A DNA stretch of 64,000 nucleotides, from NCBI RefSeq assembly GCF_949628265.1, contig NC_088789.1:35705883-35769882 (forward strand), given 5' to 3'. Positions 1 to 9,405 of this stretch are shown piece by piece. Under the pieces are notes generated by a model that was given only the letters and a program-made list of their open reading frames with translations, was not told where the DNA came from and did no database searches. The position numbers and the translations under genes are program-made. Position 1 is the first letter of the stretch. Every line of letters starts with the position of its first letter. The DNA is from Cloeon dipterum. Lineage: Eukaryota > Arthropoda > Insecta > Ephemeroptera > Baetidae.

Positions 1-99
1 AAATCGTGCCGGTTGGAAGGCGATTAATCTCTAAAAATCGAAGAGAGGCCGCACACAATTAAATAGATTGAATATCGCGACAAACTTATAACTTCAATA

Positions 100-420
100 T
101 CACAATTTATTTCTTCTTCGAGTTTGAACAATATTATTTAGGCCTCGCAAACAAATTTGCACAGTTTTTGTGATTGAGGCGCAGGTGTTTGAGGCAATCT
201 GCGCCATTCCTGTCGAGAACGCAGGGCTCTCGATCCTCTCCGCACCTTCGAAAGGTCGCTGTGTCGGGGCACCAGCCTTACCTGTTGACGCTGTCCACTC
301 CAATGTTGGTGCTCGAGTTCCAAATGTCGCCACCAGGCCAACCAGCAGCTGCGATTTTTTAAATAAATAATGATTTTACGGGGATACCAAACTCTCATCT
401 GAAGTAATCGTGAAGGCAAC
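100..420. repeat. 3'-flank module M1, copy next to gene A
   Basis: This module recurs at about 28280-28620, 44890-45240 and, shortened, 58785-59010, always downstream (in gene orientation) of a caspase-NACHT gene or relic. Reading frames on both strands are partly open, but the frame differs between copies because of small indels (for example one or two extra bases near the CCTGTTGACGC stretch). I therefore do not call a protein. It marks the 3' boundary of the duplicated gene unit. Confidence 0.6.
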
Positions 421-1249
421 ACGTTCTCATTGAGTAATTTATATTTTTTATGCTTGACAGTGTAAAATAAATAGTTTAATCTTGCGCGCAGGGATTAAAA
501 TCCAAATTATCAACCTCCTGCATGTGAGCATTGCCTTTCTGATTTTTAATTAAAATGTTTTGAGGGTTGGTGAACATGAGCTTGACGGCACTTCCTGTTC
601 GCTCGGACCTTTCGAAGCGAGATTAAAATTTAATGCTACACTTTCCTCCTTAAACCAATTTTTTTATCGGCTTTTTTATTCATTTTGTCAATTTTCAATC
701 AGTAGTTGGAACTCAGAAACAAAGTTGCTATTCATTAATTAATTATTAATTAAGAATTATCAGGGAATGAGAAGGCCAAAAGAAAAGCGGATAAAATTGC
801 GGCCAGAAAGAGATTCTTTTCTCTCGTTTGTTGAGAGTGGAAAAAGCAAAAAGGCTCGCGCGCTCTTCTTTGCGAGCTCAAAAAACGGAGAAATGTTTCC
901 TCCTGTCGGATTTTCATGCAAATTTGAAAGCCGAATGACCAGCTAGTTGAACGCTGCAAAAGGATTTGAAAATTTGCATAATAAACAAAAAATTGCACAT
1001 TTTTTGTACAATTATATTTTTATTTATAAAATTAATATTTGAATGACAGGAAGGCTTATAAAATAAATTCTGGTACAATTATTCGGTAAAATTACATGAA
1101 ACGAAGCTTATCAGTTTTAATTACATTTTAGTATTAGTCCTATAATCAATTTCAACAGTTAATTTAATTTTTACATCTTTTCGCGAATGCAGTGCCTTGT
1201 GAAGCGTTGCAAAGTATTTTGTTTTGATAAGGTTATTTCTTGTTTTCAG
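421..1249. other. Gene-A 3' flank, no gene seen
   Basis: AT-rich sequence conserved almost base for base in the B flank (about 28620-29448) and C flank (about 45240-46079). Conserved blocks include a stretch with GAACATGAGCTTGACG and an AAGGCTCGCGCGCTC block. I find no long or conserved reading frame. It is part of the segmental duplication. Confidence 0.5.
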
Positions 1250-1283
1250 CTGCGGAGACGTCGTTTCGGAGCCATAATTCCAG
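1250..1283 (+). other. Candidate 34-nt micro-exon, copy 1
   Basis: A TTTTCAG acceptor precedes this block and a GTGAGT donor follows it, giving a 34-nt candidate exon on the plus strand. The block and both splice signals are retained in the B flank (29449-29482) and the C flank (46080-46113), with only the second base varying, while surrounding sequence is noisier. No adjoining exon of a plus-strand gene was recognised, so it may be a relic or part of a non-coding transcript antisense to the receptor genes. Confidence 0.3.
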
Positions 1284-1559
1284 GTGAGTGTTTACCTATT
1301 TTAAATATTCTGTTTTTTACTTACAATCGGCCTCCAACGGCGATGGCCAAATTGATCGAAATGTGCTTGGAGCCTCCACAGATTTAAAATCGTCTATTTT
1401 ATTTTGCAATGTGGTACAACGAGCCAAAATCGTGAAAATTCTGATAAAAACAGCCCAAAGAAGAAGCTCAGGGCATTCGACCTGAGCGAGGAAGGCCGAA
1501 GGAGATTTAAAATAAAGTTGTGGAAGAGAGAAGTTGAAAAATGTGCTGCAATTGCGACG

Positions 1560-1750
1560 ACAAATTAGTGGCTGCGGTTTCTGTCGATTCGCGGGTGCAG
1601 GCATTGGCGAGGGAAAGGGGGCGTTGCCTCTGGCGACACCAAGCCCACCTGCCCCACCATCCAGTTGTCCTTGCTCAACATTGAAATAGACACTCAATTT
1701 CGAACGCCAAGCCGAACCACAAAGCAAAAAGACCCGAATTTCAGCAAAAC
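1560..1750 (-). pseudogene. Decayed coding-like module, relative of 39852-40142
   Basis: Read on the minus strand, this stretch has the same order of sequence blocks as the open frame at 39852-40142 (a Cys-Gly-Ser-Ala-like start, then a Lys-Asp-Asn-Trp-like region, then a Pro-rich stretch). Frameshifts have broken it. Further relatives lie at 29760-29960, 46375-46560 and about 56940-57100. The family was not recognised. The repeated presence beside each receptor copy suggests an exon or element that travelled with the duplications. Confidence 0.25.
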
Positions 1751-1889
1751 TGCACGCTCTCTGCTTCCAATGTGCCCTGGAATGTGTAATTTCCCTTCAT
1801 TCGAGCCAAACGTGTCGATGCAGCTCTCCGCAAGGGCGAAATGCGCACAAGATGAGAGCGTTTTGGAACTCGGAGGAGCTGGAAAAATC

Positions 1890-2440
1890 CTCAGGGAGTG
1901 CGACCTGAGGAAGGACGGTGACAGGTGAGGCTGAAGTAAATACGATCACTGAAAAAGCATTAAAATGCGGCCTGGGAAAGGATGCCAGGTCGGGGCACCC
2001 TGATAAAGGTCGGTAGGGTGTCCCAGGTAAAAGGTCGATTCAAACACCTGTCCAATCAGGAGGCCATCCGACAAACGACCGATTTTTAACTGAAAGAACG
2101 GCCGGGCGTTCACGTTGCACATCTCTGCGAGTGCAAAACCGGAAAAACCTCTAATTGTAATTCATTAACATTTGAAATTTACAGAAACAAGAAGTGGGAG
2201 AAATCTTCGTTTTCCGAAATGAGTAAAGTCTGTCAAGGAAAAAGTTTGTCATCGACGTAGTGGCAAAGGCGGCGGCCAGGGCGTGTCGCTACAAAGCGCA
2301 GAGGCCGCCGCCACGGCAGGCTTTTCCGTCTGCTTCGAAACCACATTGGCGCGGAGGTTTAGTTTTGAACCTTTTGAAAGAATTCCGGCGAGAGGTCCGA
2401 AATAGGGAAATTGAAAATTCTCGCCAGCATTAAATGGTCA
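1890..2440. repeat. R5 repeat plus downstream block, shared with C flank
   Basis: The segment starts with a GACCTGAGGAAGG motif. It matches about 46950-47470 in the C flank, but the B flank lacks it: B runs directly from about 29990 into the sequence equivalent to 2320. Diverged R5 copies occur twice more at about 54025-54245 and 54375-54600. Part of the block (about 2165-2400) reads open on the plus strand in the C copy but is stop-interrupted in A, so coding is not supported. Confidence 0.5.
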
Positions 2441-2615
2441 CAAGTTTGATTGCATTTTGTGGTCTGTTATGCTAAATTCTATTTCTTTTTAATTTTAAGA
2501 AAAAAATTGCCATTTGATTAAATCACTGACTTAAAATATAATGGTAAATAATGGATAAAGTAACGCCAGAATTAAAAAACGTGAAAGCACAAAATGTTTT
2601 GATGAAATTAGTGAA

Positions 2616-2621
2616 TTTATT
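2616..2621 (-). terminator. Poly(A) signal of gene A
   Basis: AATAAA on the minus strand about 100 nt after the stop codon at 2723. Equivalent hexamers lie in the same conserved context downstream of B (30277-30282) and C (47642-47647). Confidence 0.55.
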
Positions 2622-2722
2622 AATTTTTCCGAGATAATATATATGATGTGTCCTTTAATTAACTCATTTAGAGCTCAAGATTCCCAATTTTCTCTTACCC
2701 TTAACCTATTAATTATGCCTGA

Positions 2723-5700
2723 TTAATCTTCATCTTCTTCACTTAAATATCCCCAATAACGACGGTCTTTATCATTGGCAACGTCCTCTGCCGTGCGGCC
2801 TTTGCTGTCCCTGGCTTCCAAGTCCACCCCTGCTTCATACACAAGGAAACGGAAAGGTTTTGTGCCTGACATTCTACAAGTGTTGGAAGATAAGCGCTCG
2901 AAGTTATTGTTCACCAAAATATGCAGTGCAGTTTCTCCTTCATTTGTCGTTTCCTTCGCCAGTTGAGGGTTAGTTAAGTGCAGGAGTCTGACCACTTCTG
3001 AATTGTCGTGCCAGTTAATGAAATCGGTGAAGGTGCAGGCGAAGTGCAAGGCGTTCCATCCTCTGGCGTCTTTGGCAGCCACGTCGGCGCCTTTCGCGAT
3101 GAACTCGCGGACGAGTTGCAAATGTCCGTGCTGGGCGGCGCAGTGGAGAAGGGTTTTGCCTCGCTCTTTCTTTTTCGTCAGGTCGCCTCGCAGCAGCAGA
3201 AAGTGATCGTAGATGAAGTGATCGTGTTTGGTCCAATCTTGTCGCTTGCCCTTCGGAATCAAAGAACTCAGGTCATCGCCGACTTCTCTCGCCAGCCAGA
3301 GCACGAATTCTCCGAATCTACGGTCCACAGCCAGCTGCAAAGGACTCTTCCCCTCTCTTGTCGTGATGTGTTTCAAATCTGGACTTTTTGAGAGCAGGTA
3401 CTCAGCTATTTCCTTTTTTCTGTAATAGACCGCACAGTGGAAGGCGTTGAAATCGCCATTGTACTCCTTCACTGTCTGAAAAATATTTGCCTCAAGCGTC
3501 ACCTTATCTCGAGCCAATCCGCTAATTTCTTCCTCCACGAAAAGCTTGACAATGTCCAGCTGGCCCCATTTCACAGCCACGTTCAAAGGGTCCCAAATTT
3601 TATGGCCATCAAAGGCTTGTTTGGCGCCGTGTTTGAGGAGAATTTTAACGTACTTGAGTCTCCCCTCTCTGCAAGCACGTTCAAGGGTGCGTCCATACAT
3701 AAAATGTTCTAAAAAATCTTTGCCGAATCCGTTTTCCAGCATCAATTCGATAATCTCATCGTTATCATTAGCTACCGCTATGCAACCGGCGACGTCGCTG
3801 ATACTTGATTTTCTGAGCAGCTCGACGAAGTTGGGGAAAGTCTCTTTTAGCTGGTTGAACACGGAGATTGCGTTGTAACGGGCGATTTCTTTGAGGACAT
3901 CATCCATATTATTTTCCAAGATTCGTGAATCGATGGCGTTCATTTCCAACAGCTCGGTGAAGATTTCTTCGCTTCTTATCGAATTGATCAGCAATTTAAT
4001 AGCGTAATTAACGCAAATGGAAGAACGGTGTTTTCTACAACCATCAAGTTCTTTATTATAAAACGTTAAATTTAAATATTTTTCCATTTGCTCGTCACAA
4101 AAAGTAATGTGTGGCTTCAACACTTTAAAAATATGCTTGAGGTTTTTCTCGCAAACGAGATTCAGAAACAGAGCAGATTCGTTTGAAATTTCCTCGGGCA
4201 CTTTTATTTGCGTGTAAATCTCGATTTCTTCTTCGTTTTCCAAAGTCGAGTAGAAAAGATCGACAAACTTGCTGACCTCTTCCATTTTCCATTTGCCAAT
4301 AAATTCAATATCAAAAATGCCTGACTCTTCCACGTTTTTCAAAAAGTGTTGGGCGGCGAGGAATTCTGCGAATGTCTGGTGGAGGAAAGTAACCGTTTCT
4401 TGTTCCACGGTTGCGACTCCATAGTCGTTCATCTTCGCCAAATCTTCTCTCGTCACTCCATCCCCGACAAGCGGATCGTCATTTATATAGCGAAACGCGA
4501 TCAACAGAAGAGGGATCAGTTCTTTGTCAATACTATCGTCTTCCACTTGTTTGCAGCCATATTTCCTCTCCAAACACAGTTGTACCTTCTTCCTCACCAC
4601 CTTGTCGTAAATTTGGAATAAATTTCCTTCGCCGCTGCACTGAGCAACTAACGACAGGTGCAGCGGGTTAACCAGAATCGTGTCCAGATTTCCAAGTCTA
4701 TATCTGGAGTTTGAATGGCCTATTTGTTTGACGGCGAGAAGCACTCTTTTGATTTCTTCGTCGTTGTTATTGGTCTCTAGCCGCAGAAACTCGATTTGCT
4801 TTGCTTCATCGAATGGCTCTATTTCGACAAGTTTTGCGTTGCCAACTGCTTCCTCGATCACTTTCGCTTCGTGAGGTCTCGTTGCCACGCAGAGTGGAAC
4901 TCTTTTTTCTTTCAAAGCCCTCACTATTCCGAGAGCTTTGTCCCTGCTGTGCGGACAAATTTCGTCGAAACCGTCCAGGAAGGTGACTACTTTTTTCTGA
5001 GCAATCCAATTTTTTATGTCTTCAGTGGAATTCCCAGTGGTTTTTGCTAGAAATTCTACTGCATCCACTCGAGGTTTTGTTAATGTTTTAAAGTTTTTAT
5101 TTAAGGAGATATTCAAAACTCTCGCGTCTTGATCCGATTTTCCGATTTGGAATGCGATTTCTTTGAGTACGGTCGATTTTCCCGCGCCAGCAACCAAACT
5201 CAACAGCCAAACCTGGTTTTCTCGCAAATTTTTCGCCTCTCCGATCAGATCCTCGAAGCAAATCTTTTTCCTGTTGCCTCCCAGCTTGAAATCTGGTTTC
5301 ACGAAAGTCCTCGGCCAGTCGGGAAAATCAAGTAAGTACTGAAGGGTTGAGTTTAGCAGAGTTAATTCTTTGTTAGTTCCAGTTGTAAGGAGAGGCACTA
5401 AAAGTTCTTGCAAACTTCTCCTTTTTTTCAGCTCATCTCCTTTGAAGATTCCGATCAATTTCTCCAGCAAGTCTGACAAAATACCAATTGTTTTGAACAG
5501 TTTTTAAAAAATTAACGAATGATGCGCTATACCTTTGTCCTTCAAAATCATGATAAGCCAGCCGCTGTGGTTCGTTGACGCGACCTTCAATGGGTACTTT
5601 GCTGAAGAGTGCTAAAATCGAACCAAGATTGAAAAATATGGAAATTAATAAAACAACGGAGCTCACAGAGTCGCATTTCAGCGGCTTTTGGTCAATAATG

Positions 5701-7393
5701 AAGAAGATTTTGGGCTTGCCGATCAATCTTTTATTTTTTGGTCCGACAAATTCGTGCACAATGCTCGTGATTGGAATATCTCTTCCGCCCACAAGCACGC
5801 AAACTTCTTTTGTCTCTTTTTTTTCGCTCACTTGGCCGAAAATGAAAGTCAAAACGCAGCCGACGTCGTGCTCCATCTCGCAAACTGTGAAGGCAAACGT
5901 TTATATTAATGTATGTTTTTTTAATTCTTGTTATCTACCTTGTTCGGAATAACTTATTAAATTAGCATCATTCAACTTCCAAGTTCTTGTCTCAAAATCC
6001 AAGTTTTTCCGCAGAGCTTTTTCCGTTTCTTCAACTTCTCTTGTTTGCTGTTCACAAAAGATGAAGGCGTGCCGGCCTCTGATGTTTTTTCCTTCGTCCG
6101 ACTTCCAAGAAAAATATTCAGACGACGTGATTGTTGCTGCTTTTTCCATGCGCGAATCAGTTCTTGAAACAGATTTTGACCTGGAAATCATCACGATTTT
6201 TATTAAATTTTTGGAAGAGTACCAAATCACCTCGAAAAGTAAAAACTCGTTTCTAAAGAGAACATTTTGACCTCTGGCGTCTGACCAACAGGAAGTTTAG
6301 TTTCAGGGTCAAGTTCTTTGAGCGACATTTTGTGCATTTTGTGTTGGACTGACGTGAGAGCTAACAACAAAGGTTTATCCTCGCTCATCTGGTTCAAAAC
6401 TTCGCACACTTTTATCACGAACCAGGAACCGTCTTTTCTTGTTGTAGCCGTGGTTGCTGAAAGAAGATCATTTAAATAATATATTTTGAACATAAATTAC
6501 GCTGTGAAATTATACTTTCGACTGTTGAATAAACGATGACTGTGTTTGGCATATCAGGAGACGACGTGATTCGGCAAGAATTGCGGTTTTCGTAGCTGTA
6601 TTTTTCCTTGTTTGGATCGAACTTTGCGTCATCTAGCTCTCCCCTACACGGCTGTGGAATTTTTACTTGCATAATTTGCGATTTTAGCAATGCTAGCCGC
6701 ACACTTACGCCAAAGTTGACAATTTTCAAACATTTCTTGAATCCATCCAGTTTTTCCAGGGACTCGAAAACCTCTTTTGTCGTGAAGGAAATAAAATCAT
6801 TGAGTGTCTCGCTCCAGTAATCAGTGTAGATGACTCCATTTTCGTTGCCGTGAGACAGGAAAAACAGCACGAAAATTGACGGGATATCTGAATGACAATC
6901 AAAATAATAGAAACCGGACTTTACTATTTACAAATTCCTTAACCTTTTGAGGAGAAAAAACGCAAGAGCTTTTCCTGGTTGCCGAGAAGATGGAGAAAAA
7001 TTTCCTTTTTCGGTCTATGAAGGCTGCGGAAATTACAGTTTCGGTTGTCTCCAAAGGTCGTTTTCAAGTTCTTAACGTCTCCCTCGTCCCACTTTCGTTC
7101 CTCTTCTTTTATGTTTTTGAAATCGTAATGGACGACAAGAAAAAACACGCTATAAAGAACATATGTATGTGTTTAAAGCGAAATGGCGTTTAAGACAATT
7201 TACTTTTTTGCTTTTTCTGTCCTGATTTGCCGGTCTGATTCAAACTGGAAGAATCCTAGATTCGATGGACCTTTTGGTAGACCTTGATCCTCCCCTGGAA
7301 AATCGGGGATTTGCCGTTAGGTTCAAGGGACTCACAGTTAAACTTTGTAACAATGTGCCGGATATAATTACCTTCTATTAAAATCTCCTCCAT
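2723..7393 (-). CDS. Gene A: caspase / pseudo-caspase / NACHT / ankyrin receptor (1382 aa, 10 exons)
   Basis: Predicted intracellular sensor-protease. Coding exons, in transcript order: 7372-7393, 7204-7294, 6944-7149, 6709-6887, 6516-6651, 6231-6456, 5939-6180, 5667-5884, 5533-5611, 2723-5472. All introns are GT-AG, 50-77 bp, and the sum is 1383 codons in one frame. Caspase 1 spans about aa 38-286: Arg56 in a caspase-like R..D...L helix, SHG with His119, PCRG with Cys168, YSTVE at 207-211 and GSWF at 221-224. A second caspase-like domain (about 287-466) has Phe383 in place of His and Gln433 in place of Cys. NACHT follows: Walker A GAGKST (562-567), Walker B FLDGFDEI (631-638). Ankyrin repeats fill about 1064-1382. 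The last exon has no Met codon before both Walker motifs, so it cannot be an independent gene and must be spliced to the caspase exons. An acceptor 15 nt before the ATG implies a further 5' exon. Domain calls are by eye. Confidence 0.85.
2780..3710 (-). other. Gene A ankyrin-repeat region
   Basis: Several ankyrin units can be read. The clearest is GKTLLHCAAQHGHLQLVREF followed by IAKGADVAAKD. Others begin GWNALHFAC, GETALHILV, GKSPLQLAV, FNAFHCAVYY and GRTLERACREG. The region ends in an acidic tail (SEEDED). In NLR-like proteins such C-terminal repeats sense ligands or keep the protein autoinhibited. Which role applies here is inference. Confidence 0.85.
4958..5188 (-). other. Gene A NACHT core, Walker A to Walker B
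   Basis: Walker A GAGKST is encoded at 5171-5188 and the NACHT-style Walker B FLDGFDEI at 4958-4981, with two acidic residues after Gly as is typical of NACHT ATPases. A sensor-like VPLCVATRPHEA stretch follows, the position of the NACHT sensor-1 Arg. The Lys and Asp needed for nucleotide binding and hydrolysis are present, so a working ATP/GTP switch is expected. B and C keep all of these with GAGKTT. Confidence 0.85.
5533..7149 (-). other. Gene A exons 3-9: tandem caspase-like domains
   Basis: Exons 3-6 make a full p20-p10 layout: an opening beta strand (VFFLVVHYDF), the SHG histidine box with NENGVIYTD after it, the cysteine box PCRGELDD, then YSTVE and GSWF of the small subunit and a final TPEVKMFSLETSFYF strand. 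An intron (6652-6708) falls immediately before the PCRG codons. In place of the caspase SWR substrate-binding triplet after YSTV there is a Thr-rich stretch without SWR. Exons 7-9 repeat the plan: RGRHAFIF, then FIFGQ where SHG is expected, GKPKIFFIIDQKP where GKPKLFF-QACRG is expected, and a short STNHSGWLIMIL p10-like segment fused directly to the NACHT exon. Domain assignment is from motif order, not a database hit. Confidence 0.8.
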
Positions 7394-8106
7394 AGTATCG
7401 CGATCTCTCTGTAAAGTGCATTTTAAACCTTAATTAAATTGCAAATATCCAATCAAATTTTTGAAATTAATATTTAAGAATGGCATTTGTAAAGCAGTAA
7501 TAATCATACAGTTTGAAAAGGCCGTATTATTCCTGGAATAGGACCTCGGTTCCGATCCTGTGACGTGTGACACTTAAAATTATATTGAGTTCAAAATAAT
7601 TATGCCCTTCGGCTTGTTCTTCTCGCGCTTACATAAACTACATTTTGCGTCAAACAATGACAATCCCAACACACAACAGTCACATCTCATTTTTTGAGGA
7701 GCAAACATTTTATAGAGGAAGGATACTGCAAAAGCCTGGAAAATGCTTGTTGCCAATGCATAAACTCATCCCTAAGGAATCAGTTAAAGCCTAAATTGAC
7801 CTAAGAAGCGCTGTAATTTTTTGAGAAAATTGGCTGGAAAGTTACTGTGCTTTTCAAATGGTAATGGCTGTCTCCTTACTTTAGTTTCAAAATTTAAGTT
7901 TATTATGGGCTGACAGGGCAACTCTGCCCCAAATCAGCACACATCCATAAAGTAATGATACAATTATGTAGGAACAACATTTGGAAGGAAGTAATAATTA
8001 ATGGTAGCTTGAGAATATTGCTTCTTCAATTTTCTTCTTTAAATCCGATTTTATTTCAAAACCAAGAGTTTCCCCAATAAGTGGCCTACACAATTGGACA
8101 GATCTC
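7394..8106 (-). promoter_or_regulatory. Gene A upstream region, candidate 5' leader and proximal promoter
   Basis: On the minus strand a CTTTACAG acceptor ends at 7409, leaving 15 in-frame nt before the ATG. Equivalent acceptors precede the ATG in B (35142) and C (52515), so each gene probably has an upstream leader exon. The block at about 7500-7740 (including CCTGTGACG and CAAACAATGACAATCCCAACACACAAC) is conserved upstream of B at about 35240-35300 and 35800-35960, and in part upstream of the 5' relic at 59415-59520. No TATA box or initiator can be assigned with confidence. From about 7740 to 8106 I see no gene or clear element. Confidence 0.35.
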
Positions 8107-8914
8107 GACGAGAGTAGAGTCCTTGTATTAGAGAGTTGTGCGGAAGGGATATACGAACGCGCCTACGCCTCGCGCATCTCGGCCGTCCTATCTTGCCCCA
8201 TGTTAAAATGAGTTTGCGCCGGTGGCTCTGTGGTAGCTTTATTGAATGCCGCCCACCGCGAAATTGGTGTCAAACGAAAGAGCACGAGTTAAACTACGTT
8301 TATAGTCGGAACCACGCTTGAAAACCAAATGGTGTTCGAGAAATCCGCTTCGCAAAAACGCTATTTTGGCTGCACGCTCCAGCTGCGGGAGCTGCCCTCC
8401 AGCGCCACGACGGTGCCGCCGGCGAACGGAAATAACGACGTTCCCACTACCGCCAGAAACCGGCGCGACGATTTCGCGCGATCTCATTGGTCGGCTGCCT
8501 CCCACTTCAGTAGTTTCAGATAGTGTGGGGAGATCTCCCCACAGGGAAATCGTCGCGCCGGTTTCTGGTGGTAGTGGGAACGTCGTTATTTCCGTTCGCC
8601 GGCGGCACCGTCGTGGCGCTGGAGGGCAGCTCCCGCAGCTGGAGCGTGCAGCCAAAATAGCGTTTTTGCGAAGCGGATTTCTCGAACACCATTTGGTTTT
8701 CAAGCGTGGTTCCGACTATAAACGTAGTTTAACTCGTGCTCTTTCGTTTGACACCAATTTTGCGGTGGGCGGCATTCAATAAAGCTACCACAGAGCCACC
8801 GGCGCAAACTCATTTTAACATGGGGCAAGATAGGACGGCCGAGATGCGCGAGGCGTAGGCGCGTTCGTATATCCCTTCCGCACAACTCTCTAATACAAGG
8901 ACTCTAGACGAGAG
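8107..8914. mobile_element. Foldback DNA element with 8-bp target duplication
   Basis: Two 362-bp arms (8115-8476 and 8545-8906) are near-perfect inverted copies, with about two mismatches found by eye, around a 68-bp centre. The element starts TAGAGTCC and ends GGACTCTA. It is flanked by the direct repeat GACGAGAG (8107-8114 and 8907-8914). An 8-bp target duplication and this kind of terminus fit a non-autonomous hAT-type element. No transposase is encoded: the open frames on the two strands are mirror images of the arms. The near identity of the arms suggests a recent insertion or ongoing arm correction. Confidence 0.85.
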
Positions 8915-9405
8915 GAATCGGAATATATGCCAAGAAAATATGTTCAAGCACTCGAAATTTTGGAGAAAATTGGCAAAATTTGAATTTTTACTGTAGGAAG
9001 GTCCTTTTTTACTATTGCAAATTGTTCAACAAATTGTTTATTGATCAATTGTTTATGGCATCCAACAATTCAAATATTTTTCAATTGTTGCCCTGTATCA
9101 TTCCACTTTAAAGGGACACGACATAACTAAAAAATATAAGAATTCACGCAGCCACCGCGTCAGCTGGACCAGCTAACTGGTGGATGTGTCTGTAAGACGT
9201 CCGTCGCCATCGCGAGAGACGAACAGGTTACCGTCCCCGTTTTAGCAAAGGTCGGTCATAGAATTATTCCACTAAAGGTAAAATTAAAGTTGTTACCTTC
9301 CCCATCTGGATCTGGAGAAGGCCCCTTTCTTTTGTTGGACGCATCCCACACGACAGCCTTTCCTAAATTAAAGCGGCAGCTCAATCTGGAAAAAAATCCT
9401 GAAAA
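8915..9405. other. Spacer with one exon-like segment
   Basis: Mostly unremarkable sequence, including the right flank of the foldback element and an AT-rich stretch at 9000-9110. One exon-like block at 9297-9385 is listed separately. I see no other coding signal. Confidence 0.4.
9297..9385 (-). other. Candidate isolated exon (89 nt)
   Basis: On the minus strand a polypyrimidine tract and TTTTCCAG acceptor precede 9385, and a GTAACA donor follows 9297. One frame is fully open and reads through GKAVVWDASNKRKG and PSPDPDGE. It lies about 1.9 kb upstream of gene A, so it could be the missing 5' leader exon. Its phase (1) does not continue the open frame before the gene A ATG, so it could only act as untranslated leader there. 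It may also be a relic. Confidence 0.25.

Noticed and set aside
100-422. Minus-strand 94-aa frame in module M1
   Set aside because: The frame is not kept among the four copies: indels shift it and no motif is recognisable.
2160-2440. Possible plus-strand exon (frame with KFVIDVVAKAAARACR)
   Set aside because: Open upstream only in the C copy, interrupted by a stop in A and deleted in B. The donor-acceptor pair in C would give an intron of only about 28 nt.
2775-5050. Many plus-strand frames of 60-130 aa opposite the NACHT-ankyrin exons (also opposite B, C and D)
   Set aside because: All lie antisense to the large receptor exons. Their similarity between copies follows from the conserved opposite strand.
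2723-5479. Treating the NACHT-ankyrin exon as a stand-alone gene starting at 5479
   Set aside because: The codon there is TTG inside an acceptor site (TTGTCAG). Gene A has no ATG before the Walker motifs, and phases fit the upstream caspase exons in all three copies.
8239-8782. 154-aa frames on both strands
   Set aside because: They are mirror images of the foldback arms, share identical sequence and have no transposase features.
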